Assembly (NCBI RefSeq): GCF_001263795.1 | Contig: NZ_LHUR01000031.1 | Location: 1-64,000, forward strand | Length of the DNA stretch: 64,000 nt | DNA from: Clostridium homopropionicum DSM 5847 | GTDB lineage: Bacteria; Bacillota; Clostridia; Clostridiales; Clostridiaceae | Direction of reading: 5' to 3' | In this document: one piece after another, positions 54,951 through 64,000 of the stretch | How positions within the stretch are numbered: the first letter of the stretch is position 1 | How the letters are laid out: each line of letters opens with the position of its first letter | Translations under genes and position numbers: made by a program | Notes under the pieces: generated by a model | What the model saw: only the letters and a program-made list of their open reading frames with translations | Told to the model about the DNA's origin: nothing | The model's database searches: none

Positions 54951-56669
54951 ATGGATTATAGTTTTAATAAAGAAATTGAAGTTAAAGATGAGCTTCTAAA
55001 AAATAGTGAGGAGAGGTATAGGTTAGCTTTATTAGGTGCTAACGACGGTATTTGGGATTGGGATATTAAAAAAGGAGAATATCATAATTCAAAAAAATTT
55101 ATGACACTTTTAGATTATCCAACAGAGGATACTATTTTTCTCAATAACTCTTGGCAAAATTTAATATATTATAAGGATTTAGAAAAAGTTCAATGGGCTT
55201 TAGATTTATATCTAAAACAACAAACTCCTAAATACAAATGTGAGTATCGAATTAAGAAAAAAGATGGTTCTTTCATATGGATATTAGATACAGGAGTGGC
55301 TATTTGGGATGAAAATGGAATTCCTATTCGAATGGCTGGATCACATACAGACATAACAAAGAGAAAAATGTGGGAAGAACATATAAACAAGTTAGCATTC
55401 TACGACACTATTACAGACCTCCCAAATAGAAGCTCTCTAAATATAGAATTAAAAAAACTTATGCTAGAGGAAGATAAATTTTCCCTAGTATTTATTGATA
55501 TAGATAACTTTAAGTCTATAAATGAAGCCCATGGTCATTCTTTCGGAGACGAATTATTAAAAAAGGTTACTGAAAGGTTTAAGGTATTTTTAAATAATTC
55601 TCACAAGCTTTATAGATGGAGTGGAGATGAATTTATCTTTCTTATAACAAATATAAATTCATTAAAGGATATTCAGGAATTTATAATAAACATAAGAAAA
55701 TTACTAAACACCAGTATTTTCATTAGGGGAAATGAATTATATATTACTGTTAGCATTGGTGCAAGTATTTTCCCAGATGATTCAAAAACTCCAGAGGAAT
55801 TAATTCAAAATGCTGACATAGCAATGCACTACGCAAAGAGTATAAGAAAAAATAATTATAAAATTTATAATAAGCAGATATATATTCAAAACTTAAGCAA
55901 GCTTACATTAGAACAAGATTTACAGGATGCTGTAAAAAATAAGCATTTTAAAATTGCTTATCAACCACAGTATGATATAAAAACTGAAAGCATTAACGGA
56001 ATGGAAGCCTTAGTTAGATGGGTGACTCCTGATAATAGGGTCATTTCTCCTGCGGATTTCATTCCTATTGCTGAAGAAACAGGCCTAATTATTCCAATAA
56101 GTGAATATGTTTTCGAAAAAGCCTGTATTCAGAATAAATTATGGCAAGATAAGGGCTATAGACCTATAAAGATTGCTGTTAATCTTTCAGCGAAACAGTT
56201 TGAAAGTAAAAATCTAGTAAGAAAAATCATTAAAATTCTAAAAAAAACTAATCTATCTCCAAAATATCTAGAACTGGAGGTAACAGAAAGCATGTCCATG
56301 AAAAACCCTCATCGTACAAGTCAACTTTTAGCTAGCATGAGAAAGCTTGGAATTTCTGTTGCATTAGATGATTTTGGTACTGGTTATTCTTCGTTAAATT
56401 ATTTAAAAATGTTTCCTGTTAACAAAATTAAAATTGATAAATCTTTTATAGATAAGGTAACTGAAAACTCAAAGGAAAGCCATATTACAAAATCCCTAAT
56501 AGCCCTAGCTCACGATTTAGATTTTAAGATTATTGCAGAAGGTATAGAAACCAAAGAACAGCTGCAGTATTTAAAAATAAATAATTGCGATGAAGGTCAA
56601 GGCTATTACTTTAATAAGCCTATGTATTCTAATGAAATGGAGGAGCTGCTAAAATATCATTCTCAGTAA
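54951..56669 (+). CDS. PAS-GGDEF-EAL cyclic-di-GMP protein
   Basis: A 572-residue soluble protein. A PAS domain (15-135), a GGDEF domain (145-300; RWSGDEFIFL) and an EAL domain (315-565; EALVRW, VNLSAKQF, ELEVTES, DDFGTGYSSL, KIDKSFI, AEGIE) follow in order. All EAL metal and catalytic residues that I can place are kept; SGDEF is an accepted variant of the cyclase motif. It could make or break c-di-GMP, with PAS as the input. No membrane segment is present. GGGGTGA lies upstream. Confidence 0.93.
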   Translation: MDYSFNKEIEVKDELLKNSEERYRLALLGANDGIWDWDIKKGEYHNSKKFMTLLDYPTEDTIFLNNSWQNLIYYKDLEKVQWALDLYLKQQTPKYKCEYRIKKKDGSFIWILDTGVAIWDENGIPIRMAGSHTDITKRKMWEEHINKLAFYDTITDLPNRSSLNIELKKLMLEEDKFSLVFIDIDNFKSINEAHGHSFGDELLKKVTERFKVFLNNSHKLYRWSGDEFIFLITNINSLKDIQEFIINIRKLLNTSIFIRGNELYITVSIGASIFPDDSKTPEELIQNADIAMHYAKSIRKNNYKIYNKQIYIQNLSKLTLEQDLQDAVKNKHFKIAYQPQYDIKTESINGMEALVRWVTPDNRVISPADFIPIAEETGLIIPISEYVFEKACIQNKLWQDKGYRPIKIAVNLSAKQFESKNLVRKIIKILKKTNLSPKYLELEVTESMSMKNPHRTSQLLASMRKLGISVALDDFGTGYSSLNYLKMFPVNKIKIDKSFIDKVTENSKESHITKSLIALAHDLDFKIIAEGIETKEQLQYLKINNCDEGQGYYFNKPMYSNEMEELLKYHSQ

Positions 56670-56716
56670 AAAAATCTAATGGTTTTGTAATAAGATCACA
56701 AGACCATTAGATTTTA
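56670..56716. terminator. Bidirectional terminator
   Basis: AAAATCTAATGGTTTTGT pairs with ACAAGACCATTAGATTTT (one G-U pair); T-runs on both strands, between convergent genes. Confidence 0.85.
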
Positions 56717-56721
56717 TATTA

Positions 56722-57939
56722 TCAGGTTCTATATTCTCCATTGATTTCTACATATTTATAAGTAAGATCACAACCCCAAGCTTTTGCACTGTATTCTCCA
56801 TCTTTTAAATTAATATATATTATAATATATTCTTCTTTTAAAATATCGCTTGCCTTTACTTCATCAAATTCTATATTCATTCCGTCTTTAAATACTAGCA
56901 TTTCTCCCTTAGAACTCTTAAAGCTTAGATCTACCTTATTAGGATCAAAATCTCCTCCAGAATAACCTATGGCACATATAACCCTTCCCCAGTTAGGATC
57001 ACTTCCAAATAGAGCTGCCTTAACAAGATTTGAAGATACTACAGACATTGCACATAGTCTTGCACTTTCTTCAGTTACTGCATTTACTACCTGTACCTCT
57101 ACTAATTTTGTAGCTCCCTCTCCATCTCTTGAAATCTTCTTAGAAAGTTCTACGTTAACATAATCTAAAGCTTCCTTAAATATTTTATAGTCTTCATTTT
57201 CCTCAGAAATTAATGGGTTTTCTGCTGTTCCATTTGCAAGAGCTAAAACCATATCGTTTGTACTTACATCTCCATCTACAGAAATCATATTATATGAATC
57301 CTTTATACTGCTTTTTAATGCTTTATCAAGCATTTCCTTGCTTATGTTAGCATCTGTAACTACAAAGCTTAGCATAGTTGCCATGTTAGGCTTTATCATA
57401 CCTGAACCTTTTGCAGCTCCACTTAATGTAACCTTCTTTCCTCCAAGGTTAATTTCCACTGTAACTTCCTTAGAAACAGTATCTGTAGTCATTATTGCTT
57501 GTGCAGCATCTTTTCCACCATCTTCAGAAATTAATCCTGTAATTTCGTTTATTCCGTTCTCCATAACATCCATTGGAATAGAAACTCCTATTACCCCAGT
57601 AGATGCCTCTAAAACCTCTTCTGGCTTCAAACCTAATTTACCCGCTACCATTTCAGTTATCTTTTTTGCATCTTCATATCCCTTTTGGCCTGTACAAGCA
57701 TTTGCTTGACCGCTGTTAACTATAATAGCTTGTGTATTGCTATTTTTTATATTTTCCATATTTAAAGTAACACAAGCAGCCTTTACTTTATTTGTAGTGA
57801 AAACCCCAGCAGAAACAGCTGGTTTTTCACTATATATTAGGGCTAAATCCTTTTTATTGCTCTTTTTAAAGCCAGCTATAATACCTGCTGCTTTAAAGCC
57901 TTTTACCCCATTAATAAAATTAGTATCTATTACATTCAT
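56722..57939 (-). CDS. argJ: Glutamate N-acetyltransferase / N-acetylglutamate synthase
   Basis: A 405-residue ArgJ enzyme that recycles the acetyl group in the arginine pathway. KGSGMIKPNMATMLSFV holds the Thr at which the precursor cleaves itself into two chains. GSDPNWGR and NVELSKKISRDGEGATK are typical. Being in the cyclic pathway, it may also make acetylglutamate. It follows argC by 70 bases and is co-oriented. Confidence 0.95.
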   Translation of the reverse strand: MNVIDTNFINGVKGFKAAGIIAGFKKSNKKDLALIYSEKPAVSAGVFTTNKVKAACVTLNMENIKNSNTQAIIVNSGQANACTGQKGYEDAKKITEMVAGKLGLKPEEVLEASTGVIGVSIPMDVMENGINEITGLISEDGGKDAAQAIMTTDTVSKEVTVEINLGGKKVTLSGAAKGSGMIKPNMATMLSFVVTDANISKEMLDKALKSSIKDSYNMISVDGDVSTNDMVLALANGTAENPLISEENEDYKIFKEALDYVNVELSKKISRDGEGATKLVEVQVVNAVTEESARLCAMSVVSSNLVKAALFGSDPNWGRVICAIGYSGGDFDPNKVDLSFKSSKGEMLVFKDGMNIEFDEVKASDILKEEYIIIYINLKDGEYSAKAWGCDLTYKYVEINGEYRT

Positions 57940-58009
57940 TTATCAGTTCCTCCTTTAATTACATATAAATATATCTTGGTATTCTTTAATAACAATCTAG
58001 CTCCCACTT

Positions 58010-59047
58010 CTAGATTTGCATAGGTAAAACATCAATACCCTTATTTTCTTCTAATCCGAATATAACATTCATATTTTGTACTGCTTGCCCCGCTGCCCCT
58101 TTAATCAAATTGTCTATTGCTGATATAACAATGACTTTATTTGTTCTCTTATCTACTCTAAGTCCTATATCACATAGATTACTTCCTTTAACATTTCTGG
58201 TTTCAGGAATTTCTTTTATAATTCTTATAAATTGCTCTTTACCATAATATTTATTATAAATATCATATAGTTCTTCTTCACTTACAGCATTCTTTAGTTT
58301 TCCATAACAAGTAGAAAGTATTCCTCTATTCATAGGCACCAAGTGTGGTGTAAATACTAAAGAAATATCCTTTCCTGCAGCTATTGATAACTCTTGTTCA
58401 ATTTCAGGAGTATGCCTATGAGTCGTTACTCCGTAAGCTTTTATTGACTCATTACATTCCCCAAATAAAGATGTTACTTTTAGGTCTCTTCCTGCTCCTG
58501 ACACACCTGATTTAGCATCTATTATAATAGAATCAAGTTCAATTAAGTTTTCCTTAACTAAAGGATATAATCCTAATATACTAGCTGTAGTATAACATCC
58601 TGGGTTTGCTATAAGGTTACTATTTTTTATTTTATCTCTATATATTTCAACAAGTCCATAAACAGCATCTTCAAGTAAGTCTACTGCATTATGTTCTAAT
58701 CCATACCATTCCTTATATATTTCTGGAGAATTCAATCTAAAATCTGCACCTAAGTCAATTACCTTGATTCCCTTTGCTAAAGCCTTTCTAGCTAAATCAA
58801 AGGATTTACCATGAGGAAGAGCTATGAAAAGTACATTTATCGTGCATAGTCTCTCTTCTGCTTCCTGAATCTTTATACATTTATTATCTACAAAACCTCT
58901 ATAATTCGGATACACCTGTGAAAAAGAAATATTTTCATAACTATGAGAAGTTAAAAATTCTATGTTCACATCTGAATGATTATTCAAAAACCAAATAAGT
59001 TGTTGACCTGCATATCCAGTAGCTCCGACTACACCAACATTAATCAT
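58010..59047 (-). CDS. argC: N-acetyl-gamma-glutamyl-phosphate reductase
   Basis: A 345-residue enzyme that reduces acetylglutamyl phosphate with [19 protein letters not shown] is the dinucleotide loop; [13 protein letters not shown] holds the catalytic Cys; [11 protein letters not shown] follows. ATG 59047 has AAGGGGTGA upstream; an earlier ATG at 59104 lies upstream of the putative promoter and has no site. Confidence 0.95.
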   Translation of the reverse strand: MINVGVVGATGYAGQQLIWFLNNHSDVNIEFLTSHSYENISFSQVYPNYRGFVDNKCIKIQEAEERLCTINVLFIALPHGKSFDLARKALAKGIKVIDLGADFRLNSPEIYKEWYGLEHNAVDLLEDAVYGLVEIYRDKIKNSNLIANPGCYTTASILGLYPLVKENLIELDSIIIDAKSGVSGAGRDLKVTSLFGECNESIKAYGVTTHRHTPEIEQELSIAAGKDISLVFTPHLVPMNRGILSTCYGKLKNAVSEEELYDIYNKYYGKEQFIRIIKEIPETRNVKGSNLCDIGLRVDKRTNKVIVISAIDNLIKGAAGQAVQNMNVIFGLEENKGIDVLPMQI

Positions 59048-59075
59048 AACATCACCCCTTAAAAGTATATAGAAA

Positions 59076-59104
59076 ATTATACAAAACATTTTATAAATAT
59101 TCAA
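59076..59104 (-). promoter_or_regulatory. Promoter of argC with ArgR-like half-sites
   Basis: TTGAAT (59104-59099) and TATAAT (59081-59076), 17-base spacing. The -35 box is part of TTGAATATTTAT, and ATGAATAATTAT lies about 20 bases upstream; both resemble ARG-box halves (GAATAWWWAT). Confidence 0.6.
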
Positions 59105-59196
59105 TAGTTTTTATAATTATTCATAAATATTTATTTTAAACTTTTTTGGCTTCATTAAATTATATATTCTATTGCCTATGAAGTGCAATAAATTAT

Positions 59197-59257
59197 TTTT
59201 GAATAATTTCCTAAAAGTATTGCATATTTATAATTGTGATGGTATAATTATTCAAAA
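59197..59257 (+). promoter_or_regulatory. argD promoter flanked by ArgR-like inverted half-sites
   Basis: TTGCAT (59220-59225) and TATAAT (59243-59248) with 17-base spacing. The exact inverted pair TTTTGAATAATT (59197-59208) and AATTATTCAAAA (59246-59257) flanks it; the second overlaps the -10 box. This suits ArgR-type repression. Confidence 0.65.
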
Positions 59258-59269
59258 GTTGGCTTATTA

Positions 59270-59305
59270 CTTAGGTTGGCTAATATTGTGGCACCTAAGA
59301 ATATT
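59270..59305 (+). terminator. Possible attenuator before argD
   Basis: CTTAGGT/ACCTAAG hairpin (59270-59299) followed by AATATTTTTT, between the promoter and the argD start. The 16-base loop makes it a weak terminator. Confidence 0.4.
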
Positions 59306-59352
59306 TTTTATAATAGAATAAAAACAGTTATCTTGAGGGGTGAATATAAGAA

Positions 59353-60522
59353 ATGTCAAGAGATTATATAATGAATACTTATGGAAGATTTGATGTTAGC
59401 TTTGAAAAAGGTCTTGGGACTAGCATATATGATGAAAATGGCAAGGAATATTTAGATTTTGTATCAGGTATAGCTACCAATTGTTTAGGTCATTCACATC
59501 CTGTAATTGTAAAAGCTATACAGGAACAAAGTTCTAAGTTGATGCATATATCAAATTATTATTGGAACTCAAATGCTTTAAAGCTTGCAGAAAAATTGTG
59601 CACAAATAGTGATCATGAAAAAGCTTTTTTCTGTAATAGCGGTACAGAAGCTATAGAAGCTGCTTTAAAGCTTTCAAGAAAATATGGAAGAATGAATGGC
59701 TCTAGCAGTAAAAGCAAAATAATATATATGAATAACTCTTTTCATGGTAGAACTATGGGAGCATTATCTGTTACAGGTCAGGGAAAATATCAAGAAAACT
59801 TTGCACCTTTAATAGGAAATGTAGAATCTATTGATTTTAATGATATAGATGTTTTAAAGAACGCTTTTGATGAAGATGTTTGTGGAGTAATACTTGAACC
59901 TATACAAGGTGAAGGTGGCATAATCCCTGCAAATATAGATTTTCTTAAAGAAGCAAGATCTCTTTGTGACAAATACAATGCTTTACTAATCTTTGATGAG
60001 GTTCAGTGTGGAATAGGAAGAACCGGCAGCCTTTTTGCATACCAAAAACTAGGAGTAATTCCTGATGTAATATGCATGGCTAAGGCTCTAGGTGGTGGAT
60101 TCCCAATTGGAGGAATTATTACTAATAGTAAATGCAGCTCTGCCTTTGTACCTGGGGATCATGGTACTACTTATGGCGGCAATCCTCTTGCTTGTGCTGT
60201 ATCTTTTGCAGTACTTACAGAACTCATTGACGGTGGTGTAATATCCTCAGTTGATGAAAAAAGCAATTATATTTACGAAAAATTAAATGAATTAAAGAAA
60301 AAATATTCAGTTATAGATGACATCAGAGGTATTGGACTTTTAATTGGGGTTGCAGTTAACACAGACCCTAAAAACATAGTTAATGAATGCTTTAAGGAAG
60401 GTCTTTTAGTAGTAAGTGCAGGAAAGAATGTTATTCGTCTTCTTCCTCCTTTGAATGTTACTTTAAAAGAAATTGATTCAGCACTATGTATTTTTGAAAA
60501 AGTTTTATCTAAATTTTGCTAA
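59353..60522 (+). CDS. argD: Acetylornithine aminotransferase
   Basis: A 389-residue PLP enzyme converting N-acetylglutamate semialdehyde to N-acetylornithine. The PLP Lys is in MAKALGGGFPIGG; EPIQGEGG and FDEVQCGIGRTG are typical. It is transcribed away from argCJ. argB, the kinase between ArgJ and ArgC, is not in the window. GAGGGGTGAA lies upstream of the start. Confidence 0.95.
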   Translation: MSRDYIMNTYGRFDVSFEKGLGTSIYDENGKEYLDFVSGIATNCLGHSHPVIVKAIQEQSSKLMHISNYYWNSNALKLAEKLCTNSDHEKAFFCNSGTEAIEAALKLSRKYGRMNGSSSKSKIIYMNNSFHGRTMGALSVTGQGKYQENFAPLIGNVESIDFNDIDVLKNAFDEDVCGVILEPIQGEGGIIPANIDFLKEARSLCDKYNALLIFDEVQCGIGRTGSLFAYQKLGVIPDVICMAKALGGGFPIGGIITNSKCSSAFVPGDHGTTYGGNPLACAVSFAVLTELIDGGVISSVDEKSNYIYEKLNELKKKYSVIDDIRGIGLLIGVAVNTDPKNIVNECFKEGLLVVSAGKNVIRLLPPLNVTLKEIDSALCIFEKVLSKFC

Positions 60523-60549
60523 TTCCTTCTTAATCGATATTCCCCAATA

Positions 60550-60582
60550 AAGAGGCCTCCAATTTTGTTGGAGGCTTTCTCT
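60550..60582 (+). terminator. Terminator after argD
   Basis: GCCTCCAA/TTGGAGGC stem with a five-base loop, then TTTCTCTATT. Confidence 0.82.
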
Positions 60583-60751
60583 ATTACCAAAATATTAATT
60601 ATTTATAAATTTATTTTTATTATTGATGAAGATAAAAATAATAGTGGTATAATATATATTGTTAATTTTATAGTATAAATAAGAAATATCTTAAAATATA
60701 TGTCTGTATAATTGTTAGACTTAGGGTAAAAAATAATTAAAGGTGATATAT

Positions 60752-61747
60752 ATGTTTAAAAAAGAATCTTTAAATGGGAAATTCCCTAAAAAAATTTTTA
60801 TATTATTTGAGGTCTTATTTACAGTAATTTCAGCCCCATTTATTTTGTATTATGGTCCTTTTGAAAATGTAAAGGCTACTGTAGTAGGTTCTGCAATGAC
60901 AACATCTACTCACCAATGGATAGCAACAACATTTTTGTCTAGGAAGCGCATTGACGAAATCCTTAGCAAAAATACTATTAATAATGTAGTTCAATCTGAT
61001 ATTAGTCAGCTTAGAAAAGAAATTAACACCTCTATGTCTGATAATAATGAGATACAAAAGTATGTTATTGATGGAGATAAATTTAAGGCTCACCTTTTAG
61101 TAATTAAGAATCCTAAAAAAATACATGTTGGATATAGCGATAAATTAGGTAAAATAAATGAGACTACCAGTAGCATTGCTAAAAGATATAATGCAGTAGC
61201 TGCAATAAATGCAGGTGGCTTTTTGGCAAATAAAGATATGACTTCTCAAAAGGAAGAGGTAGGAACTCCAGGAGGAATAATCATATCTAAGGGCAATATA
61301 GTTCACAACAGCTTAAAAGATGATGAAAAGATTTGTATTGCTGGCATAACTAAAGATGGAGTTTTAGTTGTAGGAGATTATTCCCTTAATGAAATGAATA
61401 ACTTAGAAGTTAGTGAGGCCGTTTCTTTTGGTCCTTGCCTTATAGTAAATGGTGGTAAAACTATTACCTCCGGAGATGGCGGTTGGGGCACTGCTCCTAG
61501 AACAGCCATTGGTCAAAGAAAAGATGGAAGCATTTTGTTTTTAGTTGTAGATGGTAAATATATAGGTAGAGTTGCAGTAACCTTACGAGAGCTACAGGAT
61601 ATCTTATATCAATATGGAGCTTATAATGCTATAAATCTTGATGGTGGTTCCTCTTCTACTATGTATTATAATGGGGAAATAATAAGCAACCCTTATAAAT
61701 CTACTGGAGAAAGACCTATCCAATCTATATTTTATGTAGAGCCTTAA
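60752..61747 (+). CDS. Phosphodiester glycosidase family protein
   Basis: A 331-residue protein with an N-terminal signal-anchor (IFILFEVLFTVISAPFILYY) and an extracellular domain of the NAGPA/DUF2233 type. AAINAGGF, GTPGGIII and NLDGGSSSTMYYNGE match the family. Members act on sugar phosphodiesters or exopolysaccharide. ATG 60752 has AAAGGTGA upstream. Single gene, convergent with the TerD group. Confidence 0.86.
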   Translation: MFKKESLNGKFPKKIFILFEVLFTVISAPFILYYGPFENVKATVVGSAMTTSTHQWIATTFLSRKRIDEILSKNTINNVVQSDISQLRKEINTSMSDNNEIQKYVIDGDKFKAHLLVIKNPKKIHVGYSDKLGKINETTSSIAKRYNAVAAINAGGFLANKDMTSQKEEVGTPGGIIISKGNIVHNSLKDDEKICIAGITKDGVLVVGDYSLNEMNNLEVSEAVSFGPCLIVNGGKTITSGDGGWGTAPRTAIGQRKDGSILFLVVDGKYIGRVAVTLRELQDILYQYGAYNAINLDGGSSSTMYYNGEIISNPYKSTGERPIQSIFYVEP

Positions 61748-61750
61748 TAT

Positions 61751-61792
61751 AATTAAAGCTAGTCAATGTTTTCTTTGACTAGCTTTAATTTC
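61751..61792. terminator. Bidirectional terminator
   Basis: A 16-bp perfect stem AATTAAAGCTAGTCAA/TTGACTAGCTTTAATT (61751-61766 and 61775-61790), between convergent genes. Confidence 0.85.
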
Positions 61793-62398
61793 CTATCTAT
61801 ATCTATTAACTAATTCTCCTAAGTTAGAAGAATTGTCTCCTTCTCCTAAGGCACCAAATTTCCACTCATTTCCGTTTCTATATATTTCTCCTACAATTAA
61901 TGCTGTTCTATTTGAATAGTCATCTGTTAAATTGTAGCGAAGCATTTCTTGTCTATTGCTTAAATTTACAACTCTAATAAAGGCATTCTTTATCATTCCA
62001 AAATGTTGTCTTCTTTTTATGCAGTCATAAATATTTACAACAAATATTAATCTTGCTATATCTTGAGGAACTTTTGAAAGTTCAATAACTATTTGTTCAT
62101 CATCTCCATCTCCGTCTCCAGTAAGGTTGTCTCCCATATGTTGAACGCTTCCACTTTTATGTTTTAAGTTTCCAAAATAAACTATCTCTTCTTTTGATCT
62201 TACCTTTCCATTTGTATCTATCAAAAATACTGATGCATCACAATCTACATTTGGAGCTCCTCCTCCAAATAAGCTTCCAAGTAGTCCTTTTCCCCCTTGA
62301 GCTACAGGATCCCAACCTAAACCAACCATTATTCTAGATAATCCTTCATTATCCTTTGTAAGGCTTATCCTTTGACCCTTTTGTAAATTAACAGCCAT
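61793..62398 (-). CDS. TerD-family stress protein 1
   Basis: A 201-residue TerD protein. The calcium-binding motif is [15 protein letters not shown]. It differs from its two upstream paralogues by a Gly-rich insert (GGKGLLGSLFGGG) where they have a short DGG loop and by replacement of the DLDAS motif with DCDAS. TerD proteins belong to tellurite/stress clusters; their biochemical role is not settled. It is the most divergent of the three. Confidence 0.9.
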   Translation of the reverse strand: MAVNLQKGQRISLTKDNEGLSRIMVGLGWDPVAQGGKGLLGSLFGGGAPNVDCDASVFLIDTNGKVRSKEEIVYFGNLKHKSGSVQHMGDNLTGDGDGDDEQIVIELSKVPQDIARLIFVVNIYDCIKRRQHFGMIKNAFIRVVNLSNRQEMLRYNLTDDYSNRTALIVGEIYRNGNEWKFGALGEGDNSSNLGELVNRYR

Positions 62399-62450
62399 TT
62401 TTTCCTCCTCCTAGTTGTTTTATACCTTTTTATAATATTTTAAAATCTTA

Positions 62451-63029
62451 TTAAACATCTAAACCATAGTTTCTGCAAAGAGCAGCAAGTCCTCCTTGAA
62501 AACCACTTCCAACAGCACTAAATTTCCACTCGTCGTTATGTCTGTATAATTCACAAAAAACTAATGCTGTTTCAATAGAAAAGTCTTCTGATAAGTCATA
62601 ACGCAATACTTCTTCTCCAGTTTCCTTATTTATTATTCTTACGAAAGCATTAGATACCTGTCCAAAATTTTGTCCTCTAGCTTGTGCTTCATGAATTGTT
62701 ACTGTTATTGCTATTTTAGCAATATTTTCTGGTACTTTAGAGAAATCGATGATAATTTGTTCATCATCTCCATCTCCATCTCCTGTTCTATTATCCCCAG
62801 TATGAATAACCGAAGCACTTGGATGCTTTAAGTTATTATAAAATACAAAGTCTAAATCATTATTTACTCTTCCATTTTGCCCAATTAAAAAAGCAGAAGC
62901 ATCTAAGTCAAAATCATATCCACCATCATAAAATTTTGTATCCCATCCAAGACCTATTATTGCTTCTTTTAATCCAGGAGCTTCCTTTGTTAAACTAATT
63001 TTCTGTCCTTTAGATAAGTTTATTGCCAT
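62451..63029 (-). CDS. TerD-family stress protein 2
   Basis: A 192-residue TerD protein with [36 protein letters not shown] (calcium site) and the C-terminal [18 protein letters not shown]. Nearly collinear with the next paralogue upstream, so a recent tandem duplication is likely. Confidence 0.93.
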   Translation of the reverse strand: MAINLSKGQKISLTKEAPGLKEAIIGLGWDTKFYDGGYDFDLDASAFLIGQNGRVNNDLDFVFYNNLKHPSASVIHTGDNRTGDGDGDDEQIIIDFSKVPENIAKIAITVTIHEAQARGQNFGQVSNAFVRIINKETGEEVLRYDLSEDFSIETALVFCELYRHNDEWKFSAVGSGFQGGLAALCRNYGLDV

Positions 63030-63077
63030 TGAAAATCCTCCAATCTAATAATTCAATGTTTTATAATGGGTGATTTA

Positions 63078-63656
63078 TTAGACATCTATACCAAAATTAT
63101 TGCAAAGAGCAGCTAATCCTCCTTGGAAACCGCTTCCTATTGCATTAAACTTCCATTCGCCATTATGACGATATAATTCAGCAACAACTATAGCAGTTTC
63201 TATGCTATAATCCTCACTTAAATCATATCTGATAAGTTCTTCATTTGTATCTTCATTTACTATTCTAATAAAAGCATTTGATACTTGCCCAAAGTTCTGT
63301 CCTCTAGCTTGTGCTTCATGGATAGTAACTGTAAAATCTATTTTTTCAACATTTGAAGGAACTTTACTTAATTCTACTCTTATTTGTTCGTCATCTCCTG
63401 CTCCTTCACCTGTTCTGTTATCACCAAGATGAGTAACAGCTTTAGATGGATCTGTTAAATTATTATAAAATACAAAATCGTTATCAGAACCAACCTTGCC
63501 ATTCCCTCCTAATAAGAAAGCAGCAGTATCTAAATCAAAGTCTTTTCCTCCATCGTATTTATTAGTGTCCCATCCAAGCCCAACTATTACCTTTGTTAAA
63601 CCAGGATTAGTTTTTGTTAAATCCACTTTTTGACCTTTTGTTAAGCTAACTGCCAT
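63078..63656 (-). CDS. TerD-family stress protein 3
   Basis: A 192-residue TerD protein with [21 protein letters not shown] and [15 protein letters not shown], a slightly altered calcium loop. It is probably the first of the three in one transcript. The AGAAGG site lies seven bases upstream. The 157-base gap before it shows no clear promoter. Confidence 0.93.
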   Translation of the reverse strand: MAVSLTKGQKVDLTKTNPGLTKVIVGLGWDTNKYDGGKDFDLDTAAFLLGGNGKVGSDNDFVFYNNLTDPSKAVTHLGDNRTGEGAGDDEQIRVELSKVPSNVEKIDFTVTIHEAQARGQNFGQVSNAFIRIVNEDTNEELIRYDLSEDYSIETAIVVAELYRHNGEWKFNAIGSGFQGGLAALCNNFGIDV

Positions 63657-63813
63657 TACAATTACCTTCTTTCTTTAATTTTATTATTGGCTTTCTTCTA
63701 AATTCATATAATTAAGAAAGCATAATCCTTAAAAGTATTTAATTATAATTTTTCCCAATAAACACATTGTAATACTATTATATATTTACTCTATTTAAAA
63801 ATCAAACTAGGAC

Positions 63814-64000
63814 TCAAGCTAATTTTTCTACCATTTCTAGTATTTCCTCAGAGGCCTCTATGCCCATTTTGCTAGTCATGATTATGTTCCTTCTGTCAAC
63901 TTTTTTAAAATCAAAAAGTTCCTTTAATTCTCCATGAGATGGACAAATAGAATGTTCTGAATTAATTAATATTGGATAATCTAAATATGAATCTCCTGCG
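63814..64000 (-). CDS. C-terminal fragment of an unknown protein
   Basis: An open frame enters from beyond the window and stops at TGA 63816-63814, giving 62 residues ending SKMGIEASEEILEMVEKLA. The PILINSEHSICPSHGELKEL segment has a conserved-looking Cys and His. Location upstream of three terD genes suggests a ter-cluster accessory protein, perhaps one of the phosphoribosyltransferase-like ones, but I cannot identify it from this piece. Confidence 0.6.
   Translation of the reverse strand, partial: AGDSYLDYPILINSEHSICPSHGELKELFDFKKVDRRNIIMTSKMGIEASEEILEMVEKLA

Overview
The window is AT-rich DNA from a strict anaerobe of the class Clostridia, probably Clostridium sensu stricto. The evidence is the class III anaerobic ribonucleotide reductase pair nrdD/nrdG, a radical-SAM lysine 2,3-aminomutase, type III glutamine synthetase, a CcpA-type regulator, an ileS T-box, strong GGAGG ribosome-binding sites with frequent TTG starts, and the overall base composition. 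The species cannot be named from the sequence. There are no rRNA or tRNA genes, no insertion sequences, no prophage and no CRISPR array. Both window edges cut genes.

Layout. 1-4808 (minus): a sigma-54 regulator followed by two putative enhancer sites, a -24/-12 promoter, a CitMHS-type transporter with an in-frame amber codon, an AtuA (DUF1446) pair and the start of a CoA-transferase subunit; this looks like a regulon for an unidentified organic acid. 4886-8234 (minus): a c-di-AMP riboswitch and terminator controlling dapB-like, ablA and ablB, the genes for the osmolyte N-epsilon-acetyl-beta-lysine. 8411-11000: a GGDEF protein with a ribbon-helix-helix-like tail, a membrane-anchored metalloprotease and a methyltransferase. 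11183-19973 (minus): a complete shikimate/Phe/Tyr operon (aroF-tyrA-aroB-aroA-aroC-pheA-aroE-aroK-aroQ) preceded by a promoter, a 47-codon leader peptide packed with Tyr/Phe/Trp, and a terminator, which together form a classical ribosome-mediated attenuator. 20102-23421: a Cys/His-rich small protein and three proteins related to 2-hydroxyacyl-CoA dehydratase activases. 23556-28059: DUF488, an unrecognised coiled-coil protein, a CcpA-like regulator and a DUF421/DUF4363 pair. 28109-31569: ileS with an isoleucine T-box. 31590-37165: a putative small RNA with two covarying hairpins, a MazF-like toxin, a CPBP protease, a secreted three-domain amidase and an MBL-fold hydrolase. 37352-43115: nrdDG, an XRE regulator, a cyclophilin, an unknown protein and murI. 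43490-54777: glnN, CBS and coiled-coil proteins, a degenerate phosphatase-fold protein, pyruvate carboxylase, a YhfC protease, an unknown protein and pepD. 54951-64000: a PAS-GGDEF-EAL protein, divergent argCJ and argD with ArgR-like half-sites, a phosphodiester glycosidase-like protein and three TerD paralogues.

Regulation is the richest layer. Five RNA or promoter-level systems can be read from the bases: the aromatic attenuator, the c-di-AMP riboswitch, the T-box, the sigma-54 module and the ArgR-type divergent control. Several proteins look like pseudo-enzymes (two of three amidase domains, and the phosphatase-fold protein). Two families of intergenic repeats are present: a 7-bp-unit tandem repeat with flanking palindromes in three copies, and long GC-rich perfect hairpins in two copies.
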